A stretch of DNA of 64,000 nucleotides. Origin: a bacterium MS4. GTDB taxonomy: Bacteria; Bacillota; Clostridia; Oscillospirales; Acutalibacteraceae. The notes beneath the pieces were generated by a model. It did not search any database, had not been told where the DNA came from, and was given only the letters and a program-made list of their open reading frames with translations. The translations under genes and the position numbers were made by a program. The stretch spans positions 124,607 through 188,606 of the forward strand of contig CCFG01000008.1 of the NCBI GenBank assembly GCA_000752215.1. The letters run 5' to 3'. This document shows, piece by piece, positions 52,928 through 61,948 of the stretch (position 1 is the stretch's first letter; every line of letters begins with the position of its first letter).

Positions 52928-52968
52928 AAAGCGCCCATAGAACCGAAATTCGGCTCTATGGGCGCTTT
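52928..52968 (+). terminator. Rho-independent terminator after ptsI
   Basis: AAAGCGCCCATAG pairs with CTATGGGCGCTTT around ACCGAAATTCGG bases, followed by TAG. It ends the PTS operon and lies between convergent operons. Confidence 0.85.
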
Positions 52969-53016
52969 TAGCGCAGACCGTTCACAGAGGGCATGACACA
53001 GGAAATGCTTTTTTCA

Positions 53017-53811
53017 TCAGGATTCCTTGATCCCCATCACGTTTGTCTCCGGCAGCAGATTGCCTCCGTCGATCACGTTTTCCGTGCCGGTAATATACGA
53101 GGACTCCTCGCCGGCGAGAAAGGCCGCCAGCTTTCCTACCTCCTCCGGCGCGCCCAGACGGCCCATCGGGACTCCGGCCGCGATGCCTTCCAGCACGAGT
53201 TCGGGATTTTGGGGATTGGTTGCCGCCGCGCTCCTGCGGACATTCGGCGTCAGAATAAAGCCGGGGCAGATGGCGTTGACCGTAATTCCGTCCTTCGCCA
53301 GCTCTACCGCCAGCGATTTGGTAAAACCGATCAGTCCCGCCTTGGTCATGGCGTAAGCGGTGTATCCCGGGTCGCTGACATAAGGGCCCGTCACGGAAGC
53401 GATATTGATGATGCGTCCCCACCGGTTCTTCAGCATACAGGGAAGGACCGCCTTTGTCACATTCCACGTGCCCTTCAGGTTGATGTCGATATGCCGGTCG
53501 CGCAGTTCATCCGGAAATGCTTCAAACCGGGACAGCTTTGCGATTCCCGCGTTGTTGACCAGAATATCAATGTGTCCGTACTGCATCAGCGCGCTTTCCA
53601 CCCCGGCACTTACGCTTTCCCGGTCCGCAATATCCATTTTGACCGCGGCTGTATGGAAATTTTGCCGGTTCAGTTCCGCCGCCGCGGCTTCCGCCTGCCC
53701 GGAACGGCCGGCCAGAAGAACGAAAGCCCCCTTCGCGGCCAGTTCACGCGCGATGCCGAGGCCGATTCCCGACCCCGCGCCGGTTACAAGCGCCACTTTT
53801 CCGTTCAGCAC
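53017..53811 (-). CDS. UcpA-like short-chain dehydrogenase/reductase
   Basis: The 264-residue SDR has the dinucleotide motif TGAGSGIG, NNAG, catalytic Ser in IASVTG and Tyr/Lys in YAMTK. DINLKGTWNVTKAVLP and the C-terminal TGTENVIDGG, LLPETN pattern resemble UcpA-type SDRs. It probably oxidises or reduces an alcohol/carbonyl intermediate of the operon. Its start overlaps the kinase stop by seven bases. A glucitol-6-phosphate dehydrogenase role for the neighbouring PTS locus is an alternative, but it sits on the other strand in another operon. Confidence 0.87.
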   Translation of the reverse strand: MLNGKVALVTGAGSGIGLGIARELAAKGAFVLLAGRSGQAEAAAAELNRQNFHTAAVKMDIADRESVSAGVESALMQYGHIDILVNNAGIAKLSRFEAFPDELRDRHIDINLKGTWNVTKAVLPCMLKNRWGRIINIASVTGPYVSDPGYTAYAMTKAGLIGFTKSLAVELAKDGITVNAICPGFILTPNVRRSAAATNPQNPELVLEGIAAGVPMGRLGAPEEVGKLAAFLAGEESSYITGTENVIDGGNLLPETNVMGIKES

Positions 53812-54827
53812 ACCGCCGCCGCCTTTTGCACGTTCCGACGGACAAATTCATAGGCCATCCGGCGTGTTTTTTCCAGATATTCCGTACCGACCGTTTTCGC
53901 CGTGTCGCTTTCCCCGTGGCTGCCCAGCCACGCCAGCCTGACAATGCGGCGCATGAGAACGAAGGTGGGTATTTCCGCGAAATCCTGTAAAGAGAGGCAG
54001 CGCACCGTCTGGTATCCCTGCAGCCACGCCTTGCAAAGCTCCTCCAGACCGTCGCTGTACTGCACCAGGCTGCATCCCAGATCATACAGGAACCATCCGA
54101 AGCCGCAGTCGTCGAAATCGATGATCTGGAGCTTTTCGCCGTCCATAATAATGTTGGACAGATGCAGGTCCGAATGAATCAGGCCGTAGCGGTCGGGCTC
54201 CTTGCCGTAGGCGGAGAGCCGTCCTTCAATGATCGTAGAAGCCTGTCGGAAAAGAATCCTGTCCTTCTGTGTTAAACCCGGATAATCGCTCCAGGAGCCC
54301 CAGCGGGCGTTTTCGCCCAGCAGGCTTTTAAAGTCCCAGGTGAACCGCCGAAAGCGGGCGGTGTCCGCCTCCTTTTGCACCTGTGTGTGAAGGATGGCTG
54401 CCGCCGCTCCAACCTGGCTTACCCTGTCGAGCAATTGCTGACCGTGCAGCTCGCAGACCGCTTTTCCGGGCAGAAAGGAGAACAGGGAGCAGTCGTATTC
54501 CACTTCGCTTTCCGGGGAACGGAAGGACTGCAGAAGGCTGCCGTTCCTGCCGGGGAACGCCTGCGGCACGGTGAGCTTTCCGCCGCGGCGTATCTGTTCC
54601 ATCCACTGCAGCTCCGCGAGCAGTTCCTCTTTTGTATGATATCCGGGCCGGTTCACGCGCAGAACGGCTTTGCGTACGGGAGAAGCGACCGTAAAGGTCA
54701 GATTTTCCGAATTCTTAAGAAGTCCGATTTCCGTATGGTCCGGGAAAAGAAACATCCGTTCAAATTCCCGGCGCACGGTTTCCAAAAGCACCTCCGGTGT
54801 GTCTATCCGTTTCAAGATTGCAGTCAC
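53805..54827 (-). CDS. Aminoglycoside phosphotransferase (APH)-fold small-molecule kinase
   Basis: The 340-residue protein has the APH/choline-kinase fold. Catalytic loop HSDLHLSN and the metal-binding DFDDCG are intact; the N-lobe carries VLRVNRPGYH. Relatives include homoserine, choline, methylthioribose and hydroxylysine kinases, so it should phosphorylate a hydroxyl group on a small amine or amino acid. GTG 54827 overlaps the TGA of the upstream PLP enzyme (GTGA). Coupling to that gene and to an amine-type importer suggests a catabolic rather than resistance role. Confidence 0.83.
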   Translation of the reverse strand: MTAILKRIDTPEVLLETVRREFERMFLFPDHTEIGLLKNSENLTFTVASPVRKAVLRVNRPGYHTKEELLAELQWMEQIRRGGKLTVPQAFPGRNGSLLQSFRSPESEVEYDCSLFSFLPGKAVCELHGQQLLDRVSQVGAAAAILHTQVQKEADTARFRRFTWDFKSLLGENARWGSWSDYPGLTQKDRILFRQASTIIEGRLSAYGKEPDRYGLIHSDLHLSNIIMDGEKLQIIDFDDCGFGWFLYDLGCSLVQYSDGLEELCKAWLQGYQTVRCLSLQDFAEIPTFVLMRRIVRLAWLGSHGESDTAKTVGTEYLEKTRRMAYEFVRRNVQKAAAVC

Positions 54828-56077
54828 CTTCCTCTGTAATTTTGGTAAGCTTCTTTTAGCCCCTCGTCCATTCTGGCAAAAAGCTCGTCGATAAATGCCC
54901 GGTCGCACAGCAGCCCCACCTTCATCTGCAGAGTCCCTGGGTGCAGGCGGGCGTTGTGCGCCCATACGCCGTGGTCGTAAAGCGGCTTTGATACGGATAC
55001 GCTGGCGTCCTCGCAGTCAAAATCCAGTCCCAGAATGACCCCGCGCTGGGAGTACCCGGTCAGGAAGCCGGGGTATTTTTTCATCAGATCATCAACGCCG
55101 TGTTTCAGGACCGCCTGATTTTGAACGACATTTTCGACCGTAGAGGGACGCGTCGTTATCTCCAGCACCTTGGCGGCCACCCTGCAGCCGATTTCGGAGC
55201 CGCCGCAGGTGGAGCCGTGCAGACGCCCGATCTCAAACAGCCATTTCCCCGCCGTCCGGTTCATGACCGTCGCGGAAATCGGATAAATTCCGCCGCCGAA
55301 GCCCTTTGCGGTCACCAGCATATCGGGTACGAACCCCTCGTGCTCAAAACCCCACAACTTGCCGGTGCGCATCAGGCCGGTCTGCACCTCGTCAGCGACA
55401 TACAGCGCGCCGTACCGTTCGCAAAGCTTTTTTACCGCTTTTAGATAGCCCGTCTCCGGCAGGGGAAAGCCGTAGGTGGCCAGAATGGTTTCCACCAGAA
55501 CGCAGGCGGTGTCCTCCTTTTTTAGCTCCGCTTCCATGGCGCCGATATCGTTGAGCGGAACCTGCACAAAGGCGTTCGGCTCGCCCTCGCAGTGAAACGG
55601 CAGCTTGAACATGTCGTCTCCCGCGGAGACGGAAAGCCCCGTGTGTCCGTGGTAGCAGCCCTTGATGGAAATCACCTTTTTCCGTCCGGTCGCGTAACGG
55701 GCGCTCTTAATGGCGACGTCCACCGCTTCGCCTCCGCAGGTGGAAAAAACGGAATAATTCAGATCCCCGGGGCAGAGCTTCGCCAGCTGTTCCGCCAGCT
55801 CCGCCCTTGCAATGGACGGGAAGTGATGGTTCCCGACGTCGAATTCCTCCGTCGCCTGAATCATCGCCCCGATCACCTCGGGGTTGCGGTGTCCCAGATT
55901 GTAGGTGCCGCCGTTCAGATGGATGTCGAGAAATTCCGTGCCGTCCATATCCCAGAAGCGGTAGCCCTCCCGTTTTCCCATTACAAGGTCGATCCCCTTT
56001 TTATGGAAATCCTCCACCTTGCTGGGGTTCCAGTACTCTCTGCTCTTCTGTAAAATTTCCGCTTTATAATCTGTCAT
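54824..56077 (-). CDS. Class III PLP-dependent aminotransferase or phospholyase
   Basis: The 417-residue protein has the class III fold with PLP Lys258 in VTAKGFGGG, Asp229 in VADEVQTG and the phosphate-binding FSTCGGEAVD (canonical is SGSEA). Family members include glutamate-1-semialdehyde aminomutase, omega-aminotransferases and the amino-alcohol phosphate phospholyases. The coupled APH-type kinase makes the last option attractive, as kinase and phospholyase pair in hydroxylysine and ethanolamine breakdown; this is inference. It follows the permease gene by 33 bases. Confidence 0.82.
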   Translation of the reverse strand: MTDYKAEILQKSREYWNPSKVEDFHKKGIDLVMGKREGYRFWDMDGTEFLDIHLNGGTYNLGHRNPEVIGAMIQATEEFDVGNHHFPSIARAELAEQLAKLCPGDLNYSVFSTCGGEAVDVAIKSARYATGRKKVISIKGCYHGHTGLSVSAGDDMFKLPFHCEGEPNAFVQVPLNDIGAMEAELKKEDTACVLVETILATYGFPLPETGYLKAVKKLCERYGALYVADEVQTGLMRTGKLWGFEHEGFVPDMLVTAKGFGGGIYPISATVMNRTAGKWLFEIGRLHGSTCGGSEIGCRVAAKVLEITTRPSTVENVVQNQAVLKHGVDDLMKKYPGFLTGYSQRGVILGLDFDCEDASVSVSKPLYDHGVWAHNARLHPGTLQMKVGLLCDRAFIDELFARMDEGLKEAYQNYRGR

Positions 56078-56110
56078 TGTTTTTCCGCCCTTGCTGCAAA
56101 TTTTTATCGG

Positions 56111-56917
56111 TCAGTCGTCGTCCAGTACGATTTCTTCCTGAATCTGGTATTTCGGCTCGCGGCCGAACAGGGTCTTCGCGTTGGAAAGGAGCATAACTGC
56201 CGTGATGAAAACGATCACGATCGCCGCTATGGCGGTAATGGTGGGGTCGAGCTGCTGATTCAGGCCGTCCCAGATTCTCTTCGGAAGGGTCGTGATCTGT
56301 ACGCCGCAGAGGAACTGCGTCACGATGATCTCGTCGAACGATGTGGCGAAAGCGAACATCGCGCCGGAAAACAGCGCGGATTTGATCATCGGCACGGTCA
56401 CGCGCAGAAAGGTGAGGAAGCTGTTCGCTCCCAGGCTGCGGGACGCCAGCTCATAGTTCGGGTTCAGGCCGGACAGGCTGGCGAGCGCCGTGCGGATTAC
56501 AAACGGAACCGCCATCAGGACGTGGGCGATCAGCAGCCCGCTGAAGGTGCCGGAAAGGTTGATTCCCGCTTCGAACCGGTAGACCGCGATGCCGACGATA
56601 ATGCCGGGCACCAGCATGGGCATCATGAAGGTTTCGATAATGGCGTTTTTGCCCCTGAATTCCGATTTGGAAAGCCCCTCCGCGGCGAGGATTCCCAGAA
56701 TTAGCGAAAGAATCGTTGTAAGGATCGCCAGCTCAAAGCTGATTTTCAGGGAATTCACCCATTGGGCGTTGCCGAAGAACGCCTGGTACCACTGCGGGGA
56801 AAAGCCCGGGGGCGGAAATTCCAGATACCGGGACGAGCTGAATGACATCGGTACGATAATCAGTACCGGCAGGACCAGAAAAAGCATAATCAGAGCTGCG
56901 ACAATCCATAACATCAT
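56111..56917 (-). CDS. ABC transporter permease, PotC-type
   Basis: The 268-residue protein has six membrane helices and the EAA loop (ELASRSLGANSFLTFLRVTVP) that docks on the ATPase. Sequence order and length match PotC of spermidine/putrescine importers. It starts 15 bases after the PotB-type gene. The substrate is probably a polyamine or another cationic amine or amino alcohol. Confidence 0.9.
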   Translation of the reverse strand: MMLWIVAALIMLFLVLPVLIIVPMSFSSSRYLEFPPPGFSPQWYQAFFGNAQWVNSLKISFELAILTTILSLILGILAAEGLSKSEFRGKNAIIETFMMPMLVPGIIVGIAVYRFEAGINLSGTFSGLLIAHVLMAVPFVIRTALASLSGLNPNYELASRSLGANSFLTFLRVTVPMIKSALFSGAMFAFATSFDEIIVTQFLCGVQITTLPKRIWDGLNQQLDPTITAIAAIVIVFITAVMLLSNAKTLFGREPKYQIQEEIVLDDD

Positions 56918-56932
56918 CGATGCTCCTCCTTT

Positions 56933-57856
56933 CTACCACAGTTTTTCCACATGCATGATTTTTTTGGACAGGAACAGAATGATATACGTCAGAACCAGAA
57001 GCACGACGGAGATAGAGGAAGCGAACGGCCAGTTCATCAGCTTGTTGATCTGTGCCTGTATGGTCTGCGAAATCATCACGTTTTTGGTTCCGCCCAGCAG
57101 GGAAGGGGTGATGTAGTAGCCGATACTGCTGACGAAAACGATGATGGAGCCGCAGGAAACGCCGGGCATGCTGAGCGGCACGAAAACCCGGAAGAAGGTA
57201 TAGCCCTTTTTTGCACCCAGCGTGCGGGAAGCCAGAATCAGGTTACGGTCGATTCCCTGCATCACGGGGTAGAGCGAAAGAATCATATAGGGAAGAAGGA
57301 TATGCGTCATGCCGACATAAATGCCGAGCTCATTGTGCATCAGCTCCAGCGGCTGCCGGATCAGGCCGAGCGTTTTCAGAATGTCGTTGATCACACCGTT
57401 GGTCTGCAGCAAAATCATCCACGCGTAGGTGCGCACCAGCAGGCTGGTCCAGAAGGGAATCATCACGCCGATCATAATCAGGCAGCTGATTCTTTTGGAA
57501 CAGACCGTCATAGCGTATGCCACGGGATAGCCCAGAACCAGACAGGCCAGGGTTACGACAATGCTGATGCGGAAGGTGGTCGCGATCACCTTCAGGTAGA
57601 CGTCGCTGCTGAAAAATTTGACATAGGAGTCCGCGGTCAGGGCGCTTTGGGCGCCCGTAAAGCTGAGCGCAAGAATCTGCAGCAGCGGAAAAATCAAGAA
57701 AACCGCAAAAAACAGCGCGGGAGGGATAATCAGCATCCACGGCCTGAATAAATTTCTTCCGAGCAGACCCTTCCGCTCCGCTTTCTCGTCTTTCACCGTC
57801 TTCGCTGTGTTTTTATATCGGATTCCGTCCATCGCGACTTCAAAATCTTTTACCAT
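56933..57856 (-). CDS. ABC transporter permease, PotB-type
   Basis: The 307-residue protein has a basic N-terminus (about 1-35), six membrane helices and the EAA loop (ILASRTLGAKKGYTFFRVFVP). LVRTYAWMILLQTNGVIND is typical of PotB. It pairs with the PotC-type permease encoded next and follows the binding-protein gene after a hairpin-containing gap of 109 bases. Confidence 0.9.
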   Translation of the reverse strand: MVKDFEVAMDGIRYKNTAKTVKDEKAERKGLLGRNLFRPWMLIIPPALFFAVFLIFPLLQILALSFTGAQSALTADSYVKFFSSDVYLKVIATTFRISIVVTLACLVLGYPVAYAMTVCSKRISCLIMIGVMIPFWTSLLVRTYAWMILLQTNGVINDILKTLGLIRQPLELMHNELGIYVGMTHILLPYMILSLYPVMQGIDRNLILASRTLGAKKGYTFFRVFVPLSMPGVSCGSIIVFVSSIGYYITPSLLGGTKNVMISQTIQAQINKLMNWPFASSISVVLLVLTYIILFLSKKIMHVEKLW

Positions 57857-57917
57857 TAGAAAGCCCTCCTGCCAAGCTGTAAAGTCGGTTTGTGTTTCTT
57901 CGTACGGAAACGGCAGC

Positions 57918-57942
57918 CCGCCGCAGTGCTGTACTGCGGCGG
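57918..57942 (-). other. Stem-loop between the binding-protein and permease genes
   Basis: CCGCCGCAGT and ACTGCGGCGG form a perfect ten-base-pair stem with a five-base loop. Like the hairpin at 32751-32782, it follows a binding-protein gene and could protect the upstream transcript from decay. Confidence 0.65.
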
Positions 57943-57965
57943 TTTACCGTAAAGACCATCGTCGA

Positions 57966-59093
57966 TCAGCTTAATTTCCACTCCTGGAAGCGCTGGTAAA
58001 CGGCGTCATAGTTGTCGACCCACCATTTTACATCGTAGTAAACCTGATTCTTTACTTTTTCCGGTGAGGACGCCAGCTTGTCGATCTGCTCCTGCGTCAT
58101 GAGCTTGTAGGCGTCCGTGTTGCAGGGCGCGTTGCCGGGATACTCGATTGCGTAGTCTGCCACAACCTGCGCGGAGGTCGCGAAGGCGATGAAGTCGTTT
58201 GCCATCTCAACGTTTTTAGAGCCTTTCCCGATCACCCAGGAATCGCTGGTGATGATCGCCTGATTCCAGTCGTATTCCACCGGCTGGCCCTCTTCCTTCG
58301 CCTTGATGATACGGCCTGCCCAGACTTCGCCGAGCGGATTGTCGCCGCTGGAAACCAGCTGGACGGACTGGGAACCGGAATCCCAGAAGGTCTGGATGTC
58401 TTTTTTATGCGCGTCCAGATATTTGAAGGCACGGTCCACGTCGAGCGGATACATTTTGTCGATCGAAACGCCGTCCGCCATCAGCACCGCTTCCAGCATG
58501 GACATCGGGTTGGAGTACAGCGTGCGGCTGCCGGGGAATTTCGCAGTGTCAAAGAATTCCGTCCAGTTTTTCGGCCGGTTCGATTCGGAGAATTGATTCG
58601 TATTCCACGAAATACAGATCGCGGACATTTCCGACGGCACGGAATATTCCGTTATAAAGTTTTCAACCAGACCATCTTTTTTGATGACGTTAAAGTCGAG
58701 CTTTTCAAATAAGCCCTCTTTTTCACCGCGAAAAGCAAAGTCCGTGTCAACGTCCCATACGTCGACCTCCATTTTTCCCGCCTGGACGGCCGCTTTTACC
58801 TTTGCGGGGCTGGGATCGGTATCTTCCACGATGGTGCAGCCGGTCTCTTCGGCAAATTTATCGAAGATCGTTTTTTTCTGTGCCGCCTGAATCGCGCCGC
58901 CCCAGCTGCAGACCGTCAGGGTTTTTCCGGCCCATTTCTTCCCACTGGATGCTCCGGCGGCGGATGCGGAACCCGCTGCGGAGGATGTGGCGGTCTGGCT
59001 GCCGCCGCAGGCGGTCAGGGAAAGGAAAATGGTTCCGATCATCACAGCGGAAAGGACCCGGATTCCTCTTTTCGCATTTGCACTCTTTTTCAT
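57966..59093 (-). CDS. Polyamine-type ABC transporter substrate-binding lipoprotein (PotD-type)
   Basis: The 375-residue protein has a lipoprotein signal with lipobox SLTAC and a Ser/Ala-rich linker, then a type II periplasmic-binding fold: TLTVCSWGGAIQAAQ, ETGCTIVEDT and WDVDTDF, the last near the ligand-binding acidic residues of PotD/PotF. These acidic residues favour a cationic ligand. GGAGG stands eight bases before ATG 59093; the 18-codon upstream extension is rejected. Confidence 0.88.
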   Translation of the reverse strand: MKKSANAKRGIRVLSAVMIGTIFLSLTACGGSQTATSSAAGSASAAGASSGKKWAGKTLTVCSWGGAIQAAQKKTIFDKFAEETGCTIVEDTDPSPAKVKAAVQAGKMEVDVWDVDTDFAFRGEKEGLFEKLDFNVIKKDGLVENFITEYSVPSEMSAICISWNTNQFSESNRPKNWTEFFDTAKFPGSRTLYSNPMSMLEAVLMADGVSIDKMYPLDVDRAFKYLDAHKKDIQTFWDSGSQSVQLVSSGDNPLGEVWAGRIIKAKEEGQPVEYDWNQAIITSDSWVIGKGSKNVEMANDFIAFATSAQVVADYAIEYPGNAPCNTDAYKLMTQEQIDKLASSPEKVKNQVYYDVKWWVDNYDAVYQRFQEWKLS

Positions 59094-59173
59094 CGTTGTA
59101 GCCTCCTCTTGTTTCGACAGAATGTGGTTCTCCTCTATATAGAACATAGACAGTTAAGCGCAAAAGACCTGTT

Positions 59174-60247
59174 TCAGGGCTTTACCTGAACAATATCCTC
59201 TTCCGAAATGCCGAGCAGCACTTCGTCACCCACGTCTAAGGACAGCGCATAGCTGGTAAATACTTTGACTTTCAAATGGTGCCCGTTCGTCAGGCGGACC
59301 TTCAGCTTCAGACAGTCTCCGATATAAACACACTGTTCCACAGTCCCGCTGAATTTCAGTCCGCCGTAGGAATCGTCGACCAGATTGATTTTTTCCGGCC
59401 GGATTACAATGTTGACCGTGTCGTCCGCCGCGTAGCTCCGCGTTCGGTCCGGGGCCGGAATCACCAGCCCATGAACACTGATCTTTCCTTTTCCGGCGGC
59501 ATCGACGGAAACCACCGGGCAGGGGATCACATTTGCTTCTCCGATAAATTTAGCACAGAATACGGACGCCGGTTTTTCGTATATTTCCACAGGCGTCGCG
59601 ACCTGCTCGATCATGCCGTCCTTCATAATGCAGACCTTGGACGCCATGGTCAGGGCTTCCTCCTGGTCGTGCGTGACGGAAACCGTGGTGATGCCCAACT
59701 CCCGGTGGATTTCCTTGATTTCCAGCTGCATCTGCTTTCTCAGCTGTTTGTCAAGCGCGGCCATCGGTTCGTCCAGCAGAAGGATCAGCGGGTCGAACAC
59801 CAGCGCCCTGGCCAGCGCGACGCGCTGCTGCTGACCGCCGCTGAGCTCCCGGGGGTAACGCGACGCGTATTCCGACAGGCGTACCCGCTTGAGAACGGCG
59901 TCGATTTTTTCTTTGCGTTCCTTCTTTGACATTTTCCGCACACTCAGCGGGTATTCCACATTTTTATAGACCGTCATATGCGGAAACAGCGCGTAGTTCT
60001 GGAACAGCATCCCGATGTTGCGCTTATGAATCGGCGTTCTGGATATGTCGTTCCCGTTGATGAGGATTTTTCCTTTGGAGGGGTCCTCAAATCCGGCGAT
60101 CATTTTCAGCAGCGTGGTTTTTCCGGCGCCGCTCGGTCCCAGAATCGTCAGAAATTCCCCGTCCTGAATTTCGATATTGACGTCCCTGATGACATTTGCC
60201 AGCTTATAGCGTTTATCGATGTTTTCCATTCTGATATTGGCACCCAT
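59174..60247 (-). CDS. Polyamine-type ABC transporter ATPase (PotA-type)
   Basis: The 357-residue ATPase has Walker A GPSGAGKTT, Q-loop LFQNYALFPH, signature LSGGQQQR, Walker B LLLLDEPMAALD and switch His in VTHDQEE, then a C-terminal TOBE domain (about 270-355) as in PotA. ATG 60247 lies about ten bases from AGGAGG; the 44-codon upstream extension crosses a terminator hairpin and is rejected. It is the first gene of the seven-gene operon A-D-B-C-aminotransferase-kinase-dehydrogenase. Confidence 0.9.
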   Translation of the reverse strand: MGANIRMENIDKRYKLANVIRDVNIEIQDGEFLTILGPSGAGKTTLLKMIAGFEDPSKGKILINGNDISRTPIHKRNIGMLFQNYALFPHMTVYKNVEYPLSVRKMSKKERKEKIDAVLKRVRLSEYASRYPRELSGGQQQRVALARALVFDPLILLLDEPMAALDKQLRKQMQLEIKEIHRELGITTVSVTHDQEEALTMASKVCIMKDGMIEQVATPVEIYEKPASVFCAKFIGEANVIPCPVVSVDAAGKGKISVHGLVIPAPDRTRSYAADDTVNIVIRPEKINLVDDSYGGLKFSGTVEQCVYIGDCLKLKVRLTNGHHLKVKVFTSYALSLDVGDEVLLGISEEDIVQVKP

Positions 60248-60311
60248 CTGTCCGATACCTCCTGACTTATCAAATATGGCAATCCTGCATCCGGCCCGCC
60301 GGGCCGCCGAG

Positions 60312-60358
60312 GAGATAGAAAAAGGGCGCAGATGAACGGTTTGTTCATAAGCGCCCTT
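60312..60358 (-). terminator. Terminator between the second aminotransferase and the ABC operon
   Basis: On the minus strand AAGGGCGC and GCGCCCTT, extended by GTTCAT/ATGAAC pairing, form a stem (60320-60357) followed by TTTTTCT. It should end transcription of the 60386-61594 gene and separate it, partly or fully, from the transport operon. Confidence 0.78.
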
Positions 60359-60385
60359 GCCAACTCGTAGATGATTCAAATAAAT

Positions 60386-61594
60386 TCAGATTGTTTCCGA
60401 GACCTCTTTCAGAATTTCAAAGGCTGCGTCGCAGTCCTTTTCCGTCAGAATCAGCGGCGGAATCAGGCGGATAACGCGGTCGCCGATCAGCGTGACCAGC
60501 ATCTTGCGGTCAAAGCAGCCGTGTTTGATTTCCAGCCCGACCGGTCCGTCGTACTCGATGCCGATCAAGAGGCCCTTGCCCCGGACTTCTTTCACATGGG
60601 GAAGCGTGCGGAGCTTTTCCGTAAGGTAATTGCCCATTTTCTTTGCATTGCCGGCCAGGTCGCGGTCGATCAGCTCGGTTACCTGTGCGAGCGAGGCCGC
60701 GCAGCAGACGGCGTTTCCGCCGTAGGTGGTTCCGTGGGAGCCCGCGGTAAAGGCGGTTGCGATTTCGGAACTGGTCACGATGGCGGAAATCGGCATCCCC
60801 CCGCCCATCGCCTTGGCCATGGAGAGAATATCCGGTTTTACCCCGTATCCCATAAAGGCCATGACGTCCCCTGTTCTGCACCAGCCGGTCTGCACCTCGT
60901 CAAACAGCAGAAGAAGCCCTTTTTCATCACAGAGGGAACGCAGCCCCTTCAGAAACTCCGGGGTTGCCGGAATGACGCCGCCCTCCCCCTGAATCGGCTC
61001 GACCATAATCGCGATGGTGTCCTCGGTTACCTGGGACCGGAACGATTCCAGGTCGTTGTAATCCGCGTAGGTAAAGCCCGGAAGCATCGGCTTGAACCCG
61101 ATCTGGCAGGCGTTGTCCGGCTGGCCGGTTGCCGACATGGAGCCGTAGGTCCTGCCGTGGAAGCCCTTTTTCGCGGTGATGATGTGATATTTGTTCTCTC
61201 CGTATTTTTCGACCCCGTATTTTCTTGCCATCTTGATCATCGCTTCGTTTGCTTCGGTTCCGGTGCTCTGATAAAAAATCTTGTCAAAACCCAGTGTGGT
61301 GCATATCTTTTCGGCAAGCAGCGCCTGCGGCAGGGTGTACGGGTAGTTGAAGGTGTGGATCACGTCGCCGACCTGGTCCCGAACGGCCGCCACTACCTTT
61401 TCGTTGCAGTTGCCCGCGCTGTTCACCGCGATTCCGCCGTAAAAATCGAGGTACGCTTCGCCCTTCTCATTGTAAAGGTACATGTCTTTCGCACGCTCAC
61501 AAACGAAGTTATAGCGCTCGTAGGTGTCAATCATATACTTTTTGACCAGAGCCTTCACATCTTCCGCCGTTTTACCATACTCACTCAGTTTCAT
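60386..61594 (-). CDS. Class III aminotransferase, ornithine/acetylornithine-type
   Basis: The 402-residue PLP enzyme has Lys261 in LSMAKAMGGG, Asp232 in LLFDEVQTG and the phosphate loop QSTGTEANEA. GFHGRTYGSMSATGQ and the whole layout match acetylornithine/ornithine/4-aminobutyrate aminotransferases; the exact substrate is open. It could supply transamination of an aldehyde or amine produced by the neighbouring operon. It is more canonical than the other class III enzyme here. Confidence 0.88.
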   Translation of the reverse strand: MKLSEYGKTAEDVKALVKKYMIDTYERYNFVCERAKDMYLYNEKGEAYLDFYGGIAVNSAGNCNEKVVAAVRDQVGDVIHTFNYPYTLPQALLAEKICTTLGFDKIFYQSTGTEANEAMIKMARKYGVEKYGENKYHIITAKKGFHGRTYGSMSATGQPDNACQIGFKPMLPGFTYADYNDLESFRSQVTEDTIAIMVEPIQGEGGVIPATPEFLKGLRSLCDEKGLLLLFDEVQTGWCRTGDVMAFMGYGVKPDILSMAKAMGGGMPISAIVTSSEIATAFTAGSHGTTYGGNAVCCAASLAQVTELIDRDLAGNAKKMGNYLTEKLRTLPHVKEVRGKGLLIGIEYDGPVGLEIKHGCFDRKMLVTLIGDRVIRLIPPLILTEKDCDAAFEILKEVSETI

Positions 61595-61948
61595 TGCTTC
61601 TCATTTCCCTCCGATTTTATTAGGCCGCTGAAAAATTCCCGGATCGATATGCAGTCGCTTAGGGTCGATTTGAATAACAATTGATAATTTCCTGCATATA
61701 AGCGAAGGCGTTCTGACGGTTAAAGTCAGAACGCCTTTGTTCTTGGTTTTTATTCATCACTGTGTTTTATATGTGATTATTATAGCGGGTACACGGGATT
61801 ATGTCAATAGCGTTTCCGGTGGTAATGCTTACAAATAAGTAGGATGTCTGTTTTTGAAAATAATGCAAGATAACAAAACGCCTTTTGTAAATGAAAGATC
61901 AGTACGAAAAAAATTCATTTAACTTTATAGTATTCACTGTGGGGTAAA
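61595..61948. other. Gene-free stretch with one strong hairpin
   Basis: No gene is supported. AAGGCGTTCTGAC (61705-61717) pairs with GTCAGAACGCCTT (61725-61737) around GGTTAAA. On the plus strand TGTTCTTGGTTTTT follows. It may terminate transcripts from the upstream alcohol dehydrogenase or act as a leader element for the aminotransferase gene. Confidence 0.55.

Noticed and set aside
53017-53811. SDR as the missing glucitol-6-phosphate dehydrogenase of the PTS locus
   Set aside because: It is on the opposite strand, beyond a terminator, and overlaps the kinase of another operon; the C-terminus looks UcpA-like. Kept only as an alternative.
60371-61684. 437-codon plus-strand open frame opposite the class III aminotransferase
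   Set aside because: Entirely antisense to a gene with intact PLP motifs; no recognisable domain and no ribosome binding site.
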